DNA of 64,000 nt from Devosia sp. A16 (GTDB lineage Bacteria > Pseudomonadota > Alphaproteobacteria > Rhizobiales > Devosiaceae): positions 2,581,501-2,645,500 of the forward strand of contig NZ_CP012945.1 in assembly GCF_001402915.1 (NCBI RefSeq), read 5' to 3'. Made by a program: the position numbers and the translations under genes. Under the pieces are notes generated by a model. The model worked only from the letters and a program-made list of their open reading frames with translations. It was not told the origin of the DNA and searched no databases. This document shows positions 17,043 to 25,934 of the stretch, in pieces (position 1 is the first letter of the stretch; each line of letters starts with the position of its first letter).

Positions 17043-18092
17043 TTGCGCAACTCGCTACGTGCCTTCGCCGTCACGGCGCTATCGGTTCCCGCGCTCATCG
17101 GCATCGCCGGTGTCGCGGAAGCCCAGGACAAGTTCAAGCTCGGCATGGCCGTGGGTGGCAACACCTGCTGCGAATGGATGAAGGCGCAGGGCGACGTCGC
17201 CCGGGCGCTCGCCGAAAAGAACGGCTGGGACTATGTCGAGCTTTCCAACAACAACGACCCGGCGACGGCGCTGAAGAACGCCCAGATCTTCGTCCAGGAA
17301 GGCGTCGACGCGGTCATCCAGTTCAACGGCCAGCCCTCGTCCAACCCGGCCATCTCGGCCGTGCTGAAGCAGGCCAATATCCCCGTCGTCACCTACGACA
17401 TCGCCGATCCCGGTATGTACTTCGTCGGTATCGACAATCTCGGCGCCGGCATTGCCGGTGGCGAGCAGCTGGGCAAGCTGATCAAGGAAAAGTGGAACTG
17501 CGAGCCGGATCTGGTGATCTCGGCCGAAGGTGCCGCGGCCGGCATCGTCAATGAGTGGCGCACCGGCGGCATGCGCACTGGTTTGAAGAACATCTGCCCA
17601 GATATCCCCGAGGCCAAGTGGGTGAGCTTCGAGAGCCAGGGTGACGCCGCGGTCGGCCTGCCGGCCGCCCGCGATCTGCTCGCCGCCCATCCCGACGCCA
17701 AGAAGATGGCCGTCGTCGGCCTCAACGATGGTGGCGTGCTGGCGCTGATCAACGCCGCCGAGCAGCTCGGTCGCGCCGACGAGGTGGTGGGCTGGGGCCA
17801 GGACGGCGCTTTCATCACCGGCGACAACGTCAATCCGCATCTCGCCGGTTCGGTGTTCTACTTCCTCGAAGGCTACGCGGTGTACGCCATCAGGGACGTG
17901 ATCGGCCCGATCGCCGCCGGCAACGTGCCGCCGCTCAAGGCCGACGCCGGCGACCCGGCCTCCAAGGTGCAGCCGTGCCCGGTCTCGGCCGAACAGGCCA
18001 AGTCCGTGCCCGACATGCCCGAACGCGTCGCCCAACTGCTCGCCGCCCCGGCGGGAACGACCGAGTACGAGCTGTTCTGCCCGAACAAGTGA
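17043..18092 (+). CDS. Periplasmic sugar-binding protein, ribose/fructose class
   Basis: A 349-residue type-I periplasmic binding protein for a monosaccharide. A Sec signal peptide ends at AEA-QDKFK (about residue 27). It starts with TTG, supported by GGGAGGAGACC a few bases upstream, an unusual start for such a highly expressed class. Four or more cysteines (e.g. GNTCCEW, WNCEPD, NICPD) suggest disulfides in the periplasm. It is located between the ATPase and two permease genes, the order seen in CUT2 operons. Confidence 0.92.
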   Translation: MRNSLRAFAVTALSVPALIGIAGVAEAQDKFKLGMAVGGNTCCEWMKAQGDVARALAEKNGWDYVELSNNNDPATALKNAQIFVQEGVDAVIQFNGQPSSNPAISAVLKQANIPVVTYDIADPGMYFVGIDNLGAGIAGGEQLGKLIKEKWNCEPDLVISAEGAAAGIVNEWRTGGMRTGLKNICPDIPEAKWVSFESQGDAAVGLPAARDLLAAHPDAKKMAVVGLNDGGVLALINAAEQLGRADEVVGWGQDGAFITGDNVNPHLAGSVFYFLEGYAVYAIRDVIGPIAAGNVPPLKADAGDPASKVQPCPVSAEQAKSVPDMPERVAQLLAAPAGTTEYELFCPNK

Positions 18093-18106
18093 GTTGAGCT
18101 GAACGA

Positions 18107-18242
18107 GAAGGCCCCCTCACCCGGCGCTACGCGCCGACCTCTCCCCCGAGGGAGAGGTGAAGGTGAGGCACGATCTCGCCCCGTCACCACCTCTCCCTCT
18201 GGGGGAGAGGTCGCCGCAAAGCGGCGGGTGAGGGGGCCTTCT
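18107..18242. repeat. Palindromic intergenic repeat (type A)
   Basis: Nearly perfect long inverted repeat: AAGGCCCCCTCACCCG at the left pairs with CGGGTGAGGGGGCCTT at the right, with inner TCTCCCCCGAGGGAGAGG and CCTCTCCCTCTGGGGGAGAGG stems. It separates the binding-protein gene from the permeases. Confidence 0.85.
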
Positions 18243-18274
18243 GAACTGCAAATAACCCCTCGGAACCACCGCCG

Positions 18275-19264
18275 ATGTCCCTCAACCAAGCCATCGAGAC
18301 CGCGCCGCCGGCCATCCCGCTTCGGGCTCGCTTCGGCGACTGGGGCACCGGCCTCATGCTGGTGGCCGTGTGGGTGCTGCTGGTCGTCGCAACCGCGCTT
18401 TACCGCCCCGATTTCCTGTCGCAGCAGACGGTGCTGGCAATTGCCTTCACCATGTCGATCGTCGGCGTGCTGGCGATCGGGCAGGGCCTCGTCGCCATCT
18501 CGGGCGGCTTCATCGACCTCAGCCAGCCGGCCGGCATGATCACCGCCAGCCTCGTGGCCGTGCGACTCTCGGAAGCCGGCTTGCCGCTTCCGGTGGTGAT
18601 CGTCGGCGCCATCCTCACCGGCATGCTCTGGGGTGCGTTCAACGCTGCGATCATCGTGTTTGCCAAACTGAACCCGGTGATCGTGACGCTGGCCACCAAC
18701 TTCATCGGGTTAGCAGCCTTGTTCCTGGTGTTCCAGCTCGCCGAGGTGCCGCTCAATTCGCCGATCTACCACTTCGGCCGCGCCAGTTTCCTTGGGCTGC
18801 CGGCGATCTTCTGGCCGATGCTGGCTTTGGTGCTGGTGGTCGGGTTCCTGCTGCCGCGTACCCGTTATGGTCGCCGCGCTACTGCCGTCGGCGGCAATCG
18901 CGCGGCCGCCAAGGCCCGCGGCATTTCACTGAAGGCGACCCGCTTCGCCGTCTTCATCGCTGCCGGCGGCTTCGTCGGCTTCGCTGCGGTGCTGTTTGCG
19001 GCGACCGCCGGGCCCTTCAACCCCGGCTCCGGCAACGCCATGCAGCTCAACATCATTGCCGCGGTGATCCTCGCCGGCATTTCGCTGGCCGGCGGGCGCG
19101 GCAATTTCTGGATGCTGCTCTTGAGCGTCGGCTTCCTCTCGACCATTCCGACTTCGCTGGTGTTCTTCGGGCTCAGCTCCGACACCCAGTCGATCTTCCA
19201 GGGTCTGATCCTCGTCATCGCAGTCGCCATCGACGGCTTCCGCGCGAGAAAAGGAACGCCATGA
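18275..19264 (+). CDS. Sugar ABC transporter permease, RbsC/FrcC family (first)
   Basis: A 329-residue inner-membrane permease of the BPD_transp_2 family, with eight to ten hydrophobic segments. The conserved GQGLVAISGGFIDLSQPAGM region corresponds to the family GGIDLSVG motif, here modified to GGFIDLSQ. A second homologous permease overlaps its end (ATGA), so the membrane channel is probably a heterodimer instead of the usual RbsC homodimer. Confidence 0.92.
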   Translation: MSLNQAIETAPPAIPLRARFGDWGTGLMLVAVWVLLVVATALYRPDFLSQQTVLAIAFTMSIVGVLAIGQGLVAISGGFIDLSQPAGMITASLVAVRLSEAGLPLPVVIVGAILTGMLWGAFNAAIIVFAKLNPVIVTLATNFIGLAALFLVFQLAEVPLNSPIYHFGRASFLGLPAIFWPMLALVLVVGFLLPRTRYGRRATAVGGNRAAAKARGISLKATRFAVFIAAGGFVGFAAVLFAATAGPFNPGSGNAMQLNIIAAVILAGISLAGGRGNFWMLLLSVGFLSTIPTSLVFFGLSSDTQSIFQGLILVIAVAIDGFRARKGTP

Positions 19265-20256
19265 CCGATACCACTGCGTCCACCCTGCCGCCCGCCCCGC
19301 ATCACCCCTGGCGCGAGTTGCTGACCGGCTCGGTTGCCTCGATCACATTCACCTTTATTGCCGTAGTCGCGGTGGGCTGGTTCTGGGTCGGGCCGAAATT
19401 CCTCTCGTTCGGCAACATCTCGATCATGGGCACCTTCCTGATCGTGCCGCTGATCGTCGGCGCCTTCTCCGGCATGGCGCTGCTCTCGGGCGTCGTCGAC
19501 CTCTCCATCGGCTCGATGGTCGGATTCTCCTCGGCGGCATTCGCCTTGCTGATCTCGCTCGGTTGGGATCCGGCCAGCGCCGCGGCGGTGACGCTCGTCG
19601 CCTGCCTCTGCTTCGGCGGCATCAACGCCATCGCCATTGTGGGCTTCGGCGCCGAACCGATCGCCGCGACGCTCGGCATGCTGGTGGCGCTGCGCGGCAT
19701 CGCCTGGGTGCTGCTCGGTTCGCAGGGCGCCATCTTCGCCTTCAACATCGACATGTTCAACCTGGTCAGCACCACGGTGTTCGGCTTGCCGCTGTTCTTC
19801 CTTCTCGCCATCGGCTTGACCGCCATGGCTGCGGTGATCGTCACCAGGACCCGTATCGGCCGGCACGTGCAGGCGGTGGGCGGCGACGACAAGGCGGCGG
19901 CGCGCGCCGGTATCTCCGTGCGCAAAGTCCGCGTCGCCGCACTGCTGCTCTCGTCCTTCGGCGCCGGGCTCGGCGGCATCATCTACGCTGCGCAGCTCGG
20001 CAGCGCCGCGCGCGCCACCGGCGTCGGCCTCGAGTTCCAGGTCTATGCCGCGCTGATGATCGGCGGCTACTCGATCCTGCGGGGCGGCGTCGGCAACCCG
20101 GTCGGCGGTGCGCTCGGTCTCCTCGCGGTGGCCGGCGTCAGCAACATTCTCGATCTCAAGGCCATCAGCCCCTACTACGTAAACATCATTGTCGGTCTGC
20201 TGCTGCTGGCCGCAGTCCTGCTCGACCGCCTGCGCGGCGGCGACGCCTACGAATAA
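19261..20256 (+). CDS. Sugar ABC transporter permease, RbsC/FrcC family (second)
   Basis: A 331-residue paralogue of the preceding permease. The family motif reads LSGVVDLSIGSMVGF, nearer the consensus than in its partner. Late in the protein GGYSILRGGVGNPVGG corresponds to the loop that contacts the ATPase in this family. The ATG overlaps the previous stop by four bases. It is followed after 35 bases by the dehydratase gene, so uptake and catabolism are probably co-transcribed. Confidence 0.92.
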   Translation: MTDTTASTLPPAPHHPWRELLTGSVASITFTFIAVVAVGWFWVGPKFLSFGNISIMGTFLIVPLIVGAFSGMALLSGVVDLSIGSMVGFSSAAFALLISLGWDPASAAAVTLVACLCFGGINAIAIVGFGAEPIAATLGMLVALRGIAWVLLGSQGAIFAFNIDMFNLVSTTVFGLPLFFLLAIGLTAMAAVIVTRTRIGRHVQAVGGDDKAAARAGISVRKVRVAALLLSSFGAGLGGIIYAAQLGSAARATGVGLEFQVYAALMIGGYSILRGGVGNPVGGALGLLAVAGVSNILDLKAISPYYVNIIVGLLLLAAVLLDRLRGGDAYE

Positions 20257-20291
20257 TAACCAGTTATCACCTGATCCAAGGATAGTTCGCC

Positions 20292-21485
20292 GTGAAGATC
20301 TCCGACATCACCATCAAGACGTTCCGCACCTATGCCGACCGCTGGGATGTCGGCCACGCGCTGCCTTTGCCCAACACGCAGATGATGCAGACGGTGCTCA
20401 CCATCCACACTGACGAAGGCGTGGTCGGGCACTATTTCGGCGGCGGCTCGCATGGCGACAACGAGGGCCTCAACGTCGTCGACCAGCAGCAGATCCTGTG
20501 GCGCATCAAGGACCTGCTGGTCGGCCAGGACCCCATGGACCGCGAGATGATCTGGAAATGGATGTGGGTCGCCAACGTCCAGGAAAACGTCGCGTCGGTC
20601 ATCGACAACGCGCTGTGGGACCTCGCCGGTCGCTACGCCAACCTGCCGGTCTACAAACTGATGGGCGGGGCCGGGCGTGAGAAGGTGAAGGCCTACGCCT
20701 CGACCTATCCCAATATCGGCAAGCCGCACGTCTATGCCGAGCATGCGCTCGCCTGCAAGAATGAAGGCTACATCGCCTACAAGATTCACCCGCACTATTT
20801 CTGGAACCCCGAGACCGGCCAGCCGACCCCCGGCCGCCCCTCCAACATCAAGGCCGATATCGAGACCTGCCACCTGGTGCGCGAGGCGGTCGGCCCTGAC
20901 TACGTGCTGATGTTCGATCCCTGGGGCACCTACATGACCATGGAGGAGGCGATCCAGGTCGGCCGCGAGCTCGAAAAGCTCAATTTCTACTGGTACGAAC
21001 ACCCGATGCCGGAATACCGCACCGAGAGCTACGTGCGGCTTTCCCGTGAGCTGTCGATCCCGATCCTCTCCCCCGAGATCATTGCCGGCGGCGTGTTCTC
21101 GCGGGCCGAATGGATCCTGCGCGGCGCCGGCGACATGAGCCGCATCGACGTGGTGCGCGGCGGCATCACCGGGGCGCGCAAAACCGCCATCGTGGCCGAG
21201 GCCTATGGCCTGCGCTGCGAGATGCACATGGCCGGTTGGGGCAACCTGCAGGTGATCGGCGCCACCTCGGAGGATACCTCGGAGTACTACGAGAAGGGCC
21301 TGCTCGCGCCCGGCGTCGACTACGACGCCCCGCACCCCTACCTCAGGAACACCGTCGACAAGATCGATTCCGAGGGCTTTGTGCACATGCCCAAGGGCCC
21401 CGGCATGGGCTACGACATCGAGTGGGACTATATCGACGACAACCTGATCGAACCCAACGCGACGACCAAGAAGACCCACTGGTGA
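20292..21485 (+). CDS. Enolase-superfamily (mandelate-racemase-like) dehydratase, substrate unknown
   Basis: A 397-residue enolase-superfamily protein starting with GTG. Barrel landmarks are a K-x-H pair (AYKIHPHYFW), metal ligands in MFDPWGTY, YEHPMPE and LSPEII, and a late His in CEMHMAGWG. The K-x-H/His layout suggests acid-sugar dehydration. Neighbours are a RhaM-like mutarotase, DapA-family aldolase and aldo/keto reductase, which fits an aldonate dehydratase in an oxidative, non-phosphorylating sugar route. Substrate assignment from sequence alone is not possible. Confidence 0.85.
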   Translation: MKISDITIKTFRTYADRWDVGHALPLPNTQMMQTVLTIHTDEGVVGHYFGGGSHGDNEGLNVVDQQQILWRIKDLLVGQDPMDREMIWKWMWVANVQENVASVIDNALWDLAGRYANLPVYKLMGGAGREKVKAYASTYPNIGKPHVYAEHALACKNEGYIAYKIHPHYFWNPETGQPTPGRPSNIKADIETCHLVREAVGPDYVLMFDPWGTYMTMEEAIQVGRELEKLNFYWYEHPMPEYRTESYVRLSRELSIPILSPEIIAGGVFSRAEWILRGAGDMSRIDVVRGGITGARKTAIVAEAYGLRCEMHMAGWGNLQVIGATSEDTSEYYEKGLLAPGVDYDAPHPYLRNTVDKIDSEGFVHMPKGPGMGYDIEWDYIDDNLIEPNATTKKTHW

Positions 21486-21520
21486 TCGAAAGCCCGACAT
21501 CCGGTACGAGCCGACCCCCA

Positions 21521-21616
21521 CCCCTGTCCCCTCCCCGCAAGGGGGAGGGAGACCCTCGCACGGCCGCCGGTGTTTTCGTCTCCCGCCCCCTGTTTAGGGG
21601 GAGGGGACAGGGGTGG
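21521..21616. repeat. Palindromic intergenic repeat
   Basis: ACCCCTGTCCCCTCCCC at the left is inverted as GGGGAGGGGACAGGGGT at the right, with a CCGCAAGGGGG hairpin inside. It lies just before the IclR gene. Confidence 0.75.
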
Positions 21617-21661
21617 CGGTCAGCCCGCACCGGCCAATCCGTTCTCGGAGTAGAAGCCTAG

Positions 21662-22441
21662 ATGTCGAGCATCACCCGGTCCGTCCAGGCCATGGATCTC
21701 TTGGCCCGCAAGGGTCCGCTGGGCGTCCGTGCGGTGGCGCAGCAGTTGCAGCTGCCGCTCGGCTCGGTGCACCGGATGCTGCTCGACCTCGCCGAGGAGG
21801 GGGTTGTCGATCGCACCCCGTCGGGCGAGTGGGAGCTGAGCTTCCGCCTGCTCGAGATCACCGGGCTGCAGCTCGAGCGCATCGATCTGCCACGGCTCTG
21901 CCGGCCTTTCGCCGAACGGATCGCCGAGGCAACCAACGAGACGGTGAACGTCAACGCGCTGAGCGGCCTCAACGGCGTCTGCATCGACAAGGTGCGCGGC
22001 AACGAGGGCATGCAGCTCGACCTGCGTATCGGCTCGCGCGGCCCGCTCAACTGCGGTGGCGCCGGCAAGGCCATGCTCTCTTACATGCCGGCGGCGCGGC
22101 AGGAGGAGGTCTATACCCATCCGCTGCCTGCCCTTACGAGCCACACCATCACCGATGCCGGCAAGTTGCGCGAGGAAATCGGCCGCATCCGGGAGCGCTT
22201 CTATTCGATCGACGCTCAGGAGGTGGTGATGGGCGTCTATTGCGTCGCCGTGCCGCTGCTCGATCGCTCCGGTCACTCGGTCGGCGCCATGAGCGTCACC
22301 GGCCCGTCGGTGAAAAAGCCGGGCACCGAAACCGTCATGCCGGTCGTCGCCATGCTGTGGGATGCCTGCGAGCACGTGAGCCGACGGCTTGGCTACGCCG
22401 GTGAATGGCCGCCGGCGGCGGCTGCGCGGTTGGCGGGATGA
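21662..22441 (+). CDS. IclR-family transcriptional regulator
   Basis: A 259-residue regulator. The N-terminal winged HTH (residues 1-65) holds GVRAVAQQLQLPLGSVHRML, and the C-terminal GAF-like IclR effector domain contains GGAGKAMLSYMP and MGVYCVAVPLLDRSGHSVGA. It is embedded between the dehydratase and mutarotase genes of the sugar cluster and so probably controls it in response to the sugar or an acid intermediate. The palindrome at 16144-16161 is a candidate binding site. An A/P-rich tail ends the protein. Confidence 0.92.
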   Translation: MSSITRSVQAMDLLARKGPLGVRAVAQQLQLPLGSVHRMLLDLAEEGVVDRTPSGEWELSFRLLEITGLQLERIDLPRLCRPFAERIAEATNETVNVNALSGLNGVCIDKVRGNEGMQLDLRIGSRGPLNCGGAGKAMLSYMPAARQEEVYTHPLPALTSHTITDAGKLREEIGRIRERFYSIDAQEVVMGVYCVAVPLLDRSGHSVGAMSVTGPSVKKPGTETVMPVVAMLWDACEHVSRRLGYAGEWPPAAAARLAG

Positions 22442-22481
22442 TGAAGGTAAAAGTTTCGGATCAGGAGCTTGCGGCGGATCG

Positions 22482-22636
22482 CCTTCTCCCCTTGTGGGAG
22501 AAGGTGCCCGAAGGGCGGATGAGAGGTTCTCTCCGCCCGCCCTGTCGCTCGTCGCTTCGCTCCGATCGCGCAACCTCTGGTTGCGGACCCCTCATCCGGC
22601 GCTGCGCGCCAGCTTCTCCCACAAGGGGGAGAAGGC
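22482..22636. repeat. Palindromic intergenic repeat (type A)
   Basis: GCCTTCTCCCCTTGTGGGAG at the left and CTTCTCCCACAAGGGGGAGA at the right form an inverted pair around GGATGAG / CTCATCC arms. It occupies most of the gap between the IclR and mutarotase genes. Confidence 0.8.
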
Positions 22637-22668
22637 ATCCCGACTGCGAGATTCGAGGAACAGAGATA

Positions 22669-22980
22669 ATGGTCCGTATCGCCTGGATGATGAAGCTGAA
22701 GCCCGGCAACGAGGCGATCTACAAGCAAAAGCACGACGAGATCTGGCCCGAGATGCTCGAGGCCATGAAGCGCGACGGCGTGCGCACCTTCTCGATCTAC
22801 CGCAACGGCCTCGACCTCTTCGCCTACATGGAGCGCGATACGGCGCCCGATCCTGCGACCCCGGTCAGCGAGCTGACCTGGCGCTGGTGGGAGATGATGG
22901 CGCCCTACATGGAAACCAATTCCGACTTCTCGCCGGTGCAGCGCCCGGTCGAGGAAATGTTCAACTTCGAAAATCGCTAA
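22669..22980 (+). CDS. L-rhamnose mutarotase family protein (RhaM-like)
   Basis: A 103-residue protein of the RhaM/FucU-like mutarotase family (L-rhamnose mutarotase), which interconverts alpha and beta anomers of a pyranose. Visible family features are the start MVRIAWMMKLKPG, a conserved HDEIWPEM segment with the His used in catalysis, YRNGLDLFAYMERD, and a Trp pair in WRWWEMM. The length equals RhaM. A longer frame upstream reads through the palindromic repeat and is rejected; GAGGAA precedes the ATG. It implies that the cluster handles a free aldose such as L-rhamnose, L-fucose or a similar sugar. Confidence 0.9.
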   Translation: MVRIAWMMKLKPGNEAIYKQKHDEIWPEMLEAMKRDGVRTFSIYRNGLDLFAYMERDTAPDPATPVSELTWRWWEMMAPYMETNSDFSPVQRPVEEMFNFENR

Positions 22981-22995
22981 AGAGAGCTATTGTCC

Positions 22996-23904
22996 ATGAA
23001 TTCGGCCGCTATCAGGGGCGTCGTGCCCATCCTCGTCACGCCGTTTCACCGCGACGGCAGCATCGATGAGGAGAGCCTCGCCCGCCTGATCGAATTCAAC
23101 ATCGCAGCGGGCGTCCACGGCCTCGGCGTGGCGCTGGGCAGCGAGGTGTTCAAGTTCAACGAGGCCGAGCGGGCCCAGATCACTGCGGCAACCGTCAAGG
23201 CGGTGAACGGCCGCGTGCCGGTGATCATCAATTCCGGCGCGGCCGGCACCGACCTTGCGGTGTTCTACTCGCGGGCGGCCGAAGCGGCGGGCGCCGACGC
23301 GCTGATGGTGATCCCGCCGTCCTTCATGCCGGTGAGCTCGGAAGAGATTTTCGACTATTACCGTGCCATCGACGCGGCGGTCGGCATCCCGATCATCCTG
23401 CAGGATGTGCCGCAGGGGCCGGTTTCCCCCGGGCTGGCGCTGCGCATTGCCGATGCCTGCAAGAACGTCAGATACATCAAGGTCGAGACCCAGCCGGTGA
23501 CCGGCAAGGTGCAGGCCATGGCCGATGCGGTCGGTGACCGGCTGGTCATCTTCGGCGGCGCCGGCGGCAGCTACTTCATCGAGGAACTGCGTCGCGGCGC
23601 GCACGGCACCATGCCGTTCTGCAGCCAGCCCGAGGATTTCGTCGCGGTCTGGGACGCCTTCCAGCGCGGCGACGAGGCCGCGGCGCGGCAGCGGTTCGAC
23701 GCCACGATCATGGCGGTGAACCGGCTGGGCAATCAGGGCGGCGACATCTTCTACGCCATCCACAAGCAGTTGCTGGTGCGACGCGGTATCATCCGCACTG
23801 CGTTCGTCCGTAGTCCGACGACCGCGATCGATCCGATCACCCAGCGCGAGATCGACGAGCTCCTGGCGGCGATCGTTCCGGCGCCGGTCGCCTTCGGCGC
23901 CTGA
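22996..23904 (+). CDS. DapA-family aldolase (dihydrodipicolinate synthase/NAL superfamily)
   Basis: A 302-residue class-I aldolase of the DHDPS/N-acetylneuraminate lyase superfamily. The Schiff-base Lys is most likely in RYIKVETQP, and the upstream landmarks GVVPILVTPFHRDGSID and PPSFMPVS are family-like. The usual catalytic Tyr in YNxP is not obvious (LQDVPQGPVS occupies that place), so its chemistry may differ. Such enzymes split 2-keto-3-deoxy sugar acids into pyruvate plus an aldehyde, fitting the last step of the pathway. ATG at 22996 is preferred over an in-frame TTG two codons earlier. Confidence 0.87.
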   Translation: MNSAAIRGVVPILVTPFHRDGSIDEESLARLIEFNIAAGVHGLGVALGSEVFKFNEAERAQITAATVKAVNGRVPVIINSGAAGTDLAVFYSRAAEAAGADALMVIPPSFMPVSSEEIFDYYRAIDAAVGIPIILQDVPQGPVSPGLALRIADACKNVRYIKVETQPVTGKVQAMADAVGDRLVIFGGAGGSYFIEELRRGAHGTMPFCSQPEDFVAVWDAFQRGDEAAARQRFDATIMAVNRLGNQGGDIFYAIHKQLLVRRGIIRTAFVRSPTTAIDPITQREIDELLAAIVPAPVAFGA

Positions 23905-23905
23905 G

Positions 23906-24937
23906 ATGGATCCGTTCGAGCTCAGGCCGCTCGGTCGAACCCGCCTCGAGCTGCCGCGGCTGGGGCTAGGCGGCGCCTCGCTCGGTAACATCTTCAACAT
24001 TGTCCCCGAGGCCCAGGCCGACGCCACTATCGATGCAGCGTGGGATGCCGGCATCCGCTTCTACGACACCTCGCCCTGGTATGGACGCGGTTTGAGCGAG
24101 CACCGCATCGGGCGCGGCCTTTACCTTCGTCCGCCGGGCGAGGCGATCGTCTCGACCAAGGTCGGCCGCGTGCTGTACGCGCCCGACGATCCCGTCGCCT
24201 TCGCGGCGAGCGAGCGCAACTGGCCGAACGGCCTGAAGTTCCAGCACCGGCACGATTACAGCTATGGCGGGGTGATGCGGTCCTATGAGGACAGCCTGCA
24301 GCGCCTGAGGCGCAACCGCGTCGATGTGCTGGTGATCCACGATCTCGACCTCGCCAATCTCGGCAGCGAGGAACTGGTGCGCCGGCATCTCGATGAACTC
24401 GACGCCGGCGGCGGCATGCGGGCGCTCGAGGAGTTGAAGGCGGGTGGGCTGATCAAGGCCATCGGCGCCGGGGTCAACCGCATGGGCACCATCCCGCGCT
24501 TTCTCGAGCGCTTCGAGCTCGATTTCTTTCTCGTGGCGCTACCCTATACCCTCGCCGAGCAGCCGGTGCTCGATGCGGAATTCCCGCTCTGCGCGGCGCG
24601 CGGCGTCGGGGTGATCATCGGCGGCGTCTTCGCTTCGGGCATCCTCGCCACCGGCCCGACGCCGGGCGCCCGCTACAACTACCAGGTCGCCAATGCCGAG
24701 CAGCTCGAGCGGATCGGCCGTATCCAGGCGGTGTGCGAACGACACGGCGTGCCGCTCGCCGCCGCGGCGCTGCAGTTCACTTTGCACCACCCGCTGGTCG
24801 CCTCGGTGATCCCCGGCGCCTTCCATCCCGATCATCCGCGCCGCAATGTCGAGAGCATGCGGGTCGAAATCCCCGCCGACCTGTGGGCGGAGCTCAAGCA
24901 CGAGGGCTTGCTGCGCCCGGATGCGCCCACGCCTTGA
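23906..24937 (+). CDS. Aldo/keto reductase, probable aldose 1-dehydrogenase (L-fucose/D-threo-aldose type)
   Basis: A 343-residue aldo/keto reductase. The NAD(P)-dependent tetrad is seen as D in RFYDTSPWYG (with Y), K in STKVGRV and H in VIHDLDL. Early residues LGLGGASLGN match the D-threo-aldose 1-dehydrogenase / L-fucose dehydrogenase subgroup, which oxidises free aldoses to lactones. It starts one base after the stop of the aldolase gene. With the mutarotase, dehydratase and aldolase it completes most of an oxidative aldose pathway; no lactonase gene is in the window. Confidence 0.88.
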   Translation: MDPFELRPLGRTRLELPRLGLGGASLGNIFNIVPEAQADATIDAAWDAGIRFYDTSPWYGRGLSEHRIGRGLYLRPPGEAIVSTKVGRVLYAPDDPVAFAASERNWPNGLKFQHRHDYSYGGVMRSYEDSLQRLRRNRVDVLVIHDLDLANLGSEELVRRHLDELDAGGGMRALEELKAGGLIKAIGAGVNRMGTIPRFLERFELDFFLVALPYTLAEQPVLDAEFPLCAARGVGVIIGGVFASGILATGPTPGARYNYQVANAEQLERIGRIQAVCERHGVPLAAAALQFTLHHPLVASVIPGAFHPDHPRRNVESMRVEIPADLWAELKHEGLLRPDAPTP

Positions 24938-24995
24938 GGCGTTCGCCGAGAGCGGGACACTTGCGTCCCTCTCCCCTGAGCAACCGTGTTTGAAG

Positions 24996-25934
24996 TCAAG
25001 CTGGGCTTGGGATCCAAGGTGCGTCGTTTGCGAGGATGGCGTTTGCGGTCGTGAGCAGCTTTCGCATGGCGGCGACGATGGCCAGCTTTGCCGGTTTGCC
25101 TTGGCTGCGGAGCCTTTGATAGAAGGTTTTGATGGGTGGGTTGGCGCGGATGGCTGAGATTGTGGCCATGTAGAGGGCGCAGCGCACCGACAATCGACCG
25201 CCCGCGATATGAGCTTGGCCTCGCATCTGGCCGCTGTCGTGCACGAAGGGCGCCACCCCCGCCAGAGCTGCTGCCTGCTTGTTACCGATGCTGCCCAACT
25301 CGGGCATCTCGGCGATGAGTACGGCTGCCGTGACCCGGCCGATGCCGGGAATGGAGGCCAGCAGTTCGGCCCGGCGGTGCAGGCCGGCATGCTGCGCGAT
25401 GTGCTCGGTGATCTGCTTGTCGATGGCGGCGATCTGAGTACTCAGGAAGTCGATATGGGCCTTGATGCTGGCCTTGATCGTCTGGCCCTCGGGGTGCTCG
25501 CTGCGCTGCTTCTCCATGGCCAGCATGTCCACCATCTGCCGACGCCGACGTACCAGGTCGGTCAGCTCCAGGGCATAGGGATCGTGCGGATCGGGCTGTG
25601 GCTGCATGAGGCGAGCGAAGCGCAGGATGGCCTGCGCGTCAATCGCATCGGTCTTGGCCATCTGCCCGTCGGCACGGGCCAGATCCCTCACCCGGCGTGG
25701 GTTGACCTTGCTCAGGGCAATGCCGTGTTCGGCCAGTTCGCGAGCCATCAGTCGGGTATAGCTGCCAGTGGCTTCACACACCACGTGCGGCCGCCTCAGC
25801 GTCCCGAGCCGCACGATCAGGCGGCGCACCCCTGCCTGGGTATTGGGAATACGAAGCACCGCGGTCTCGACCATGGCCAGGTCCAGGTGCTGCTTGGATA
25901 CGTCGACGCTGACATAGTCGGGGGAAGCGATCAT
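24996..25934 (-). CDS. IS110-family transposase (DEDD recombinase)
   Basis: A 312-residue recombinase. The DEDD residues are D11 (SVDVSKQ), E54 (VCEATG), D96 and D99 (KTDAIDA). The C-terminal Transposase_20 domain shows ASIPGIGRV and the probable active serine in HDSGQMRG. It is intact but only distantly similar to the transposase at 9423, so the two copies are different IS110 members, not duplicates. Confidence 0.93.
   Translation of the reverse strand: MIASPDYVSVDVSKQHLDLAMVETAVLRIPNTQAGVRRLIVRLGTLRRPHVVCEATGSYTRLMARELAEHGIALSKVNPRRVRDLARADGQMAKTDAIDAQAILRFARLMQPQPDPHDPYALELTDLVRRRRQMVDMLAMEKQRSEHPEGQTIKASIKAHIDFLSTQIAAIDKQITEHIAQHAGLHRRAELLASIPGIGRVTAAVLIAEMPELGSIGNKQAAALAGVAPFVHDSGQMRGQAHIAGGRLSVRCALYMATISAIRANPPIKTFYQRLRSQGKPAKLAIVAAMRKLLTTANAILANDAPWIPSPA

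Noticed and set aside
22405-22668. N-terminal extension of the RhaM-like mutarotase
   Set aside because: It reads through a palindromic repeat; the 103-residue protein is full length for the family.
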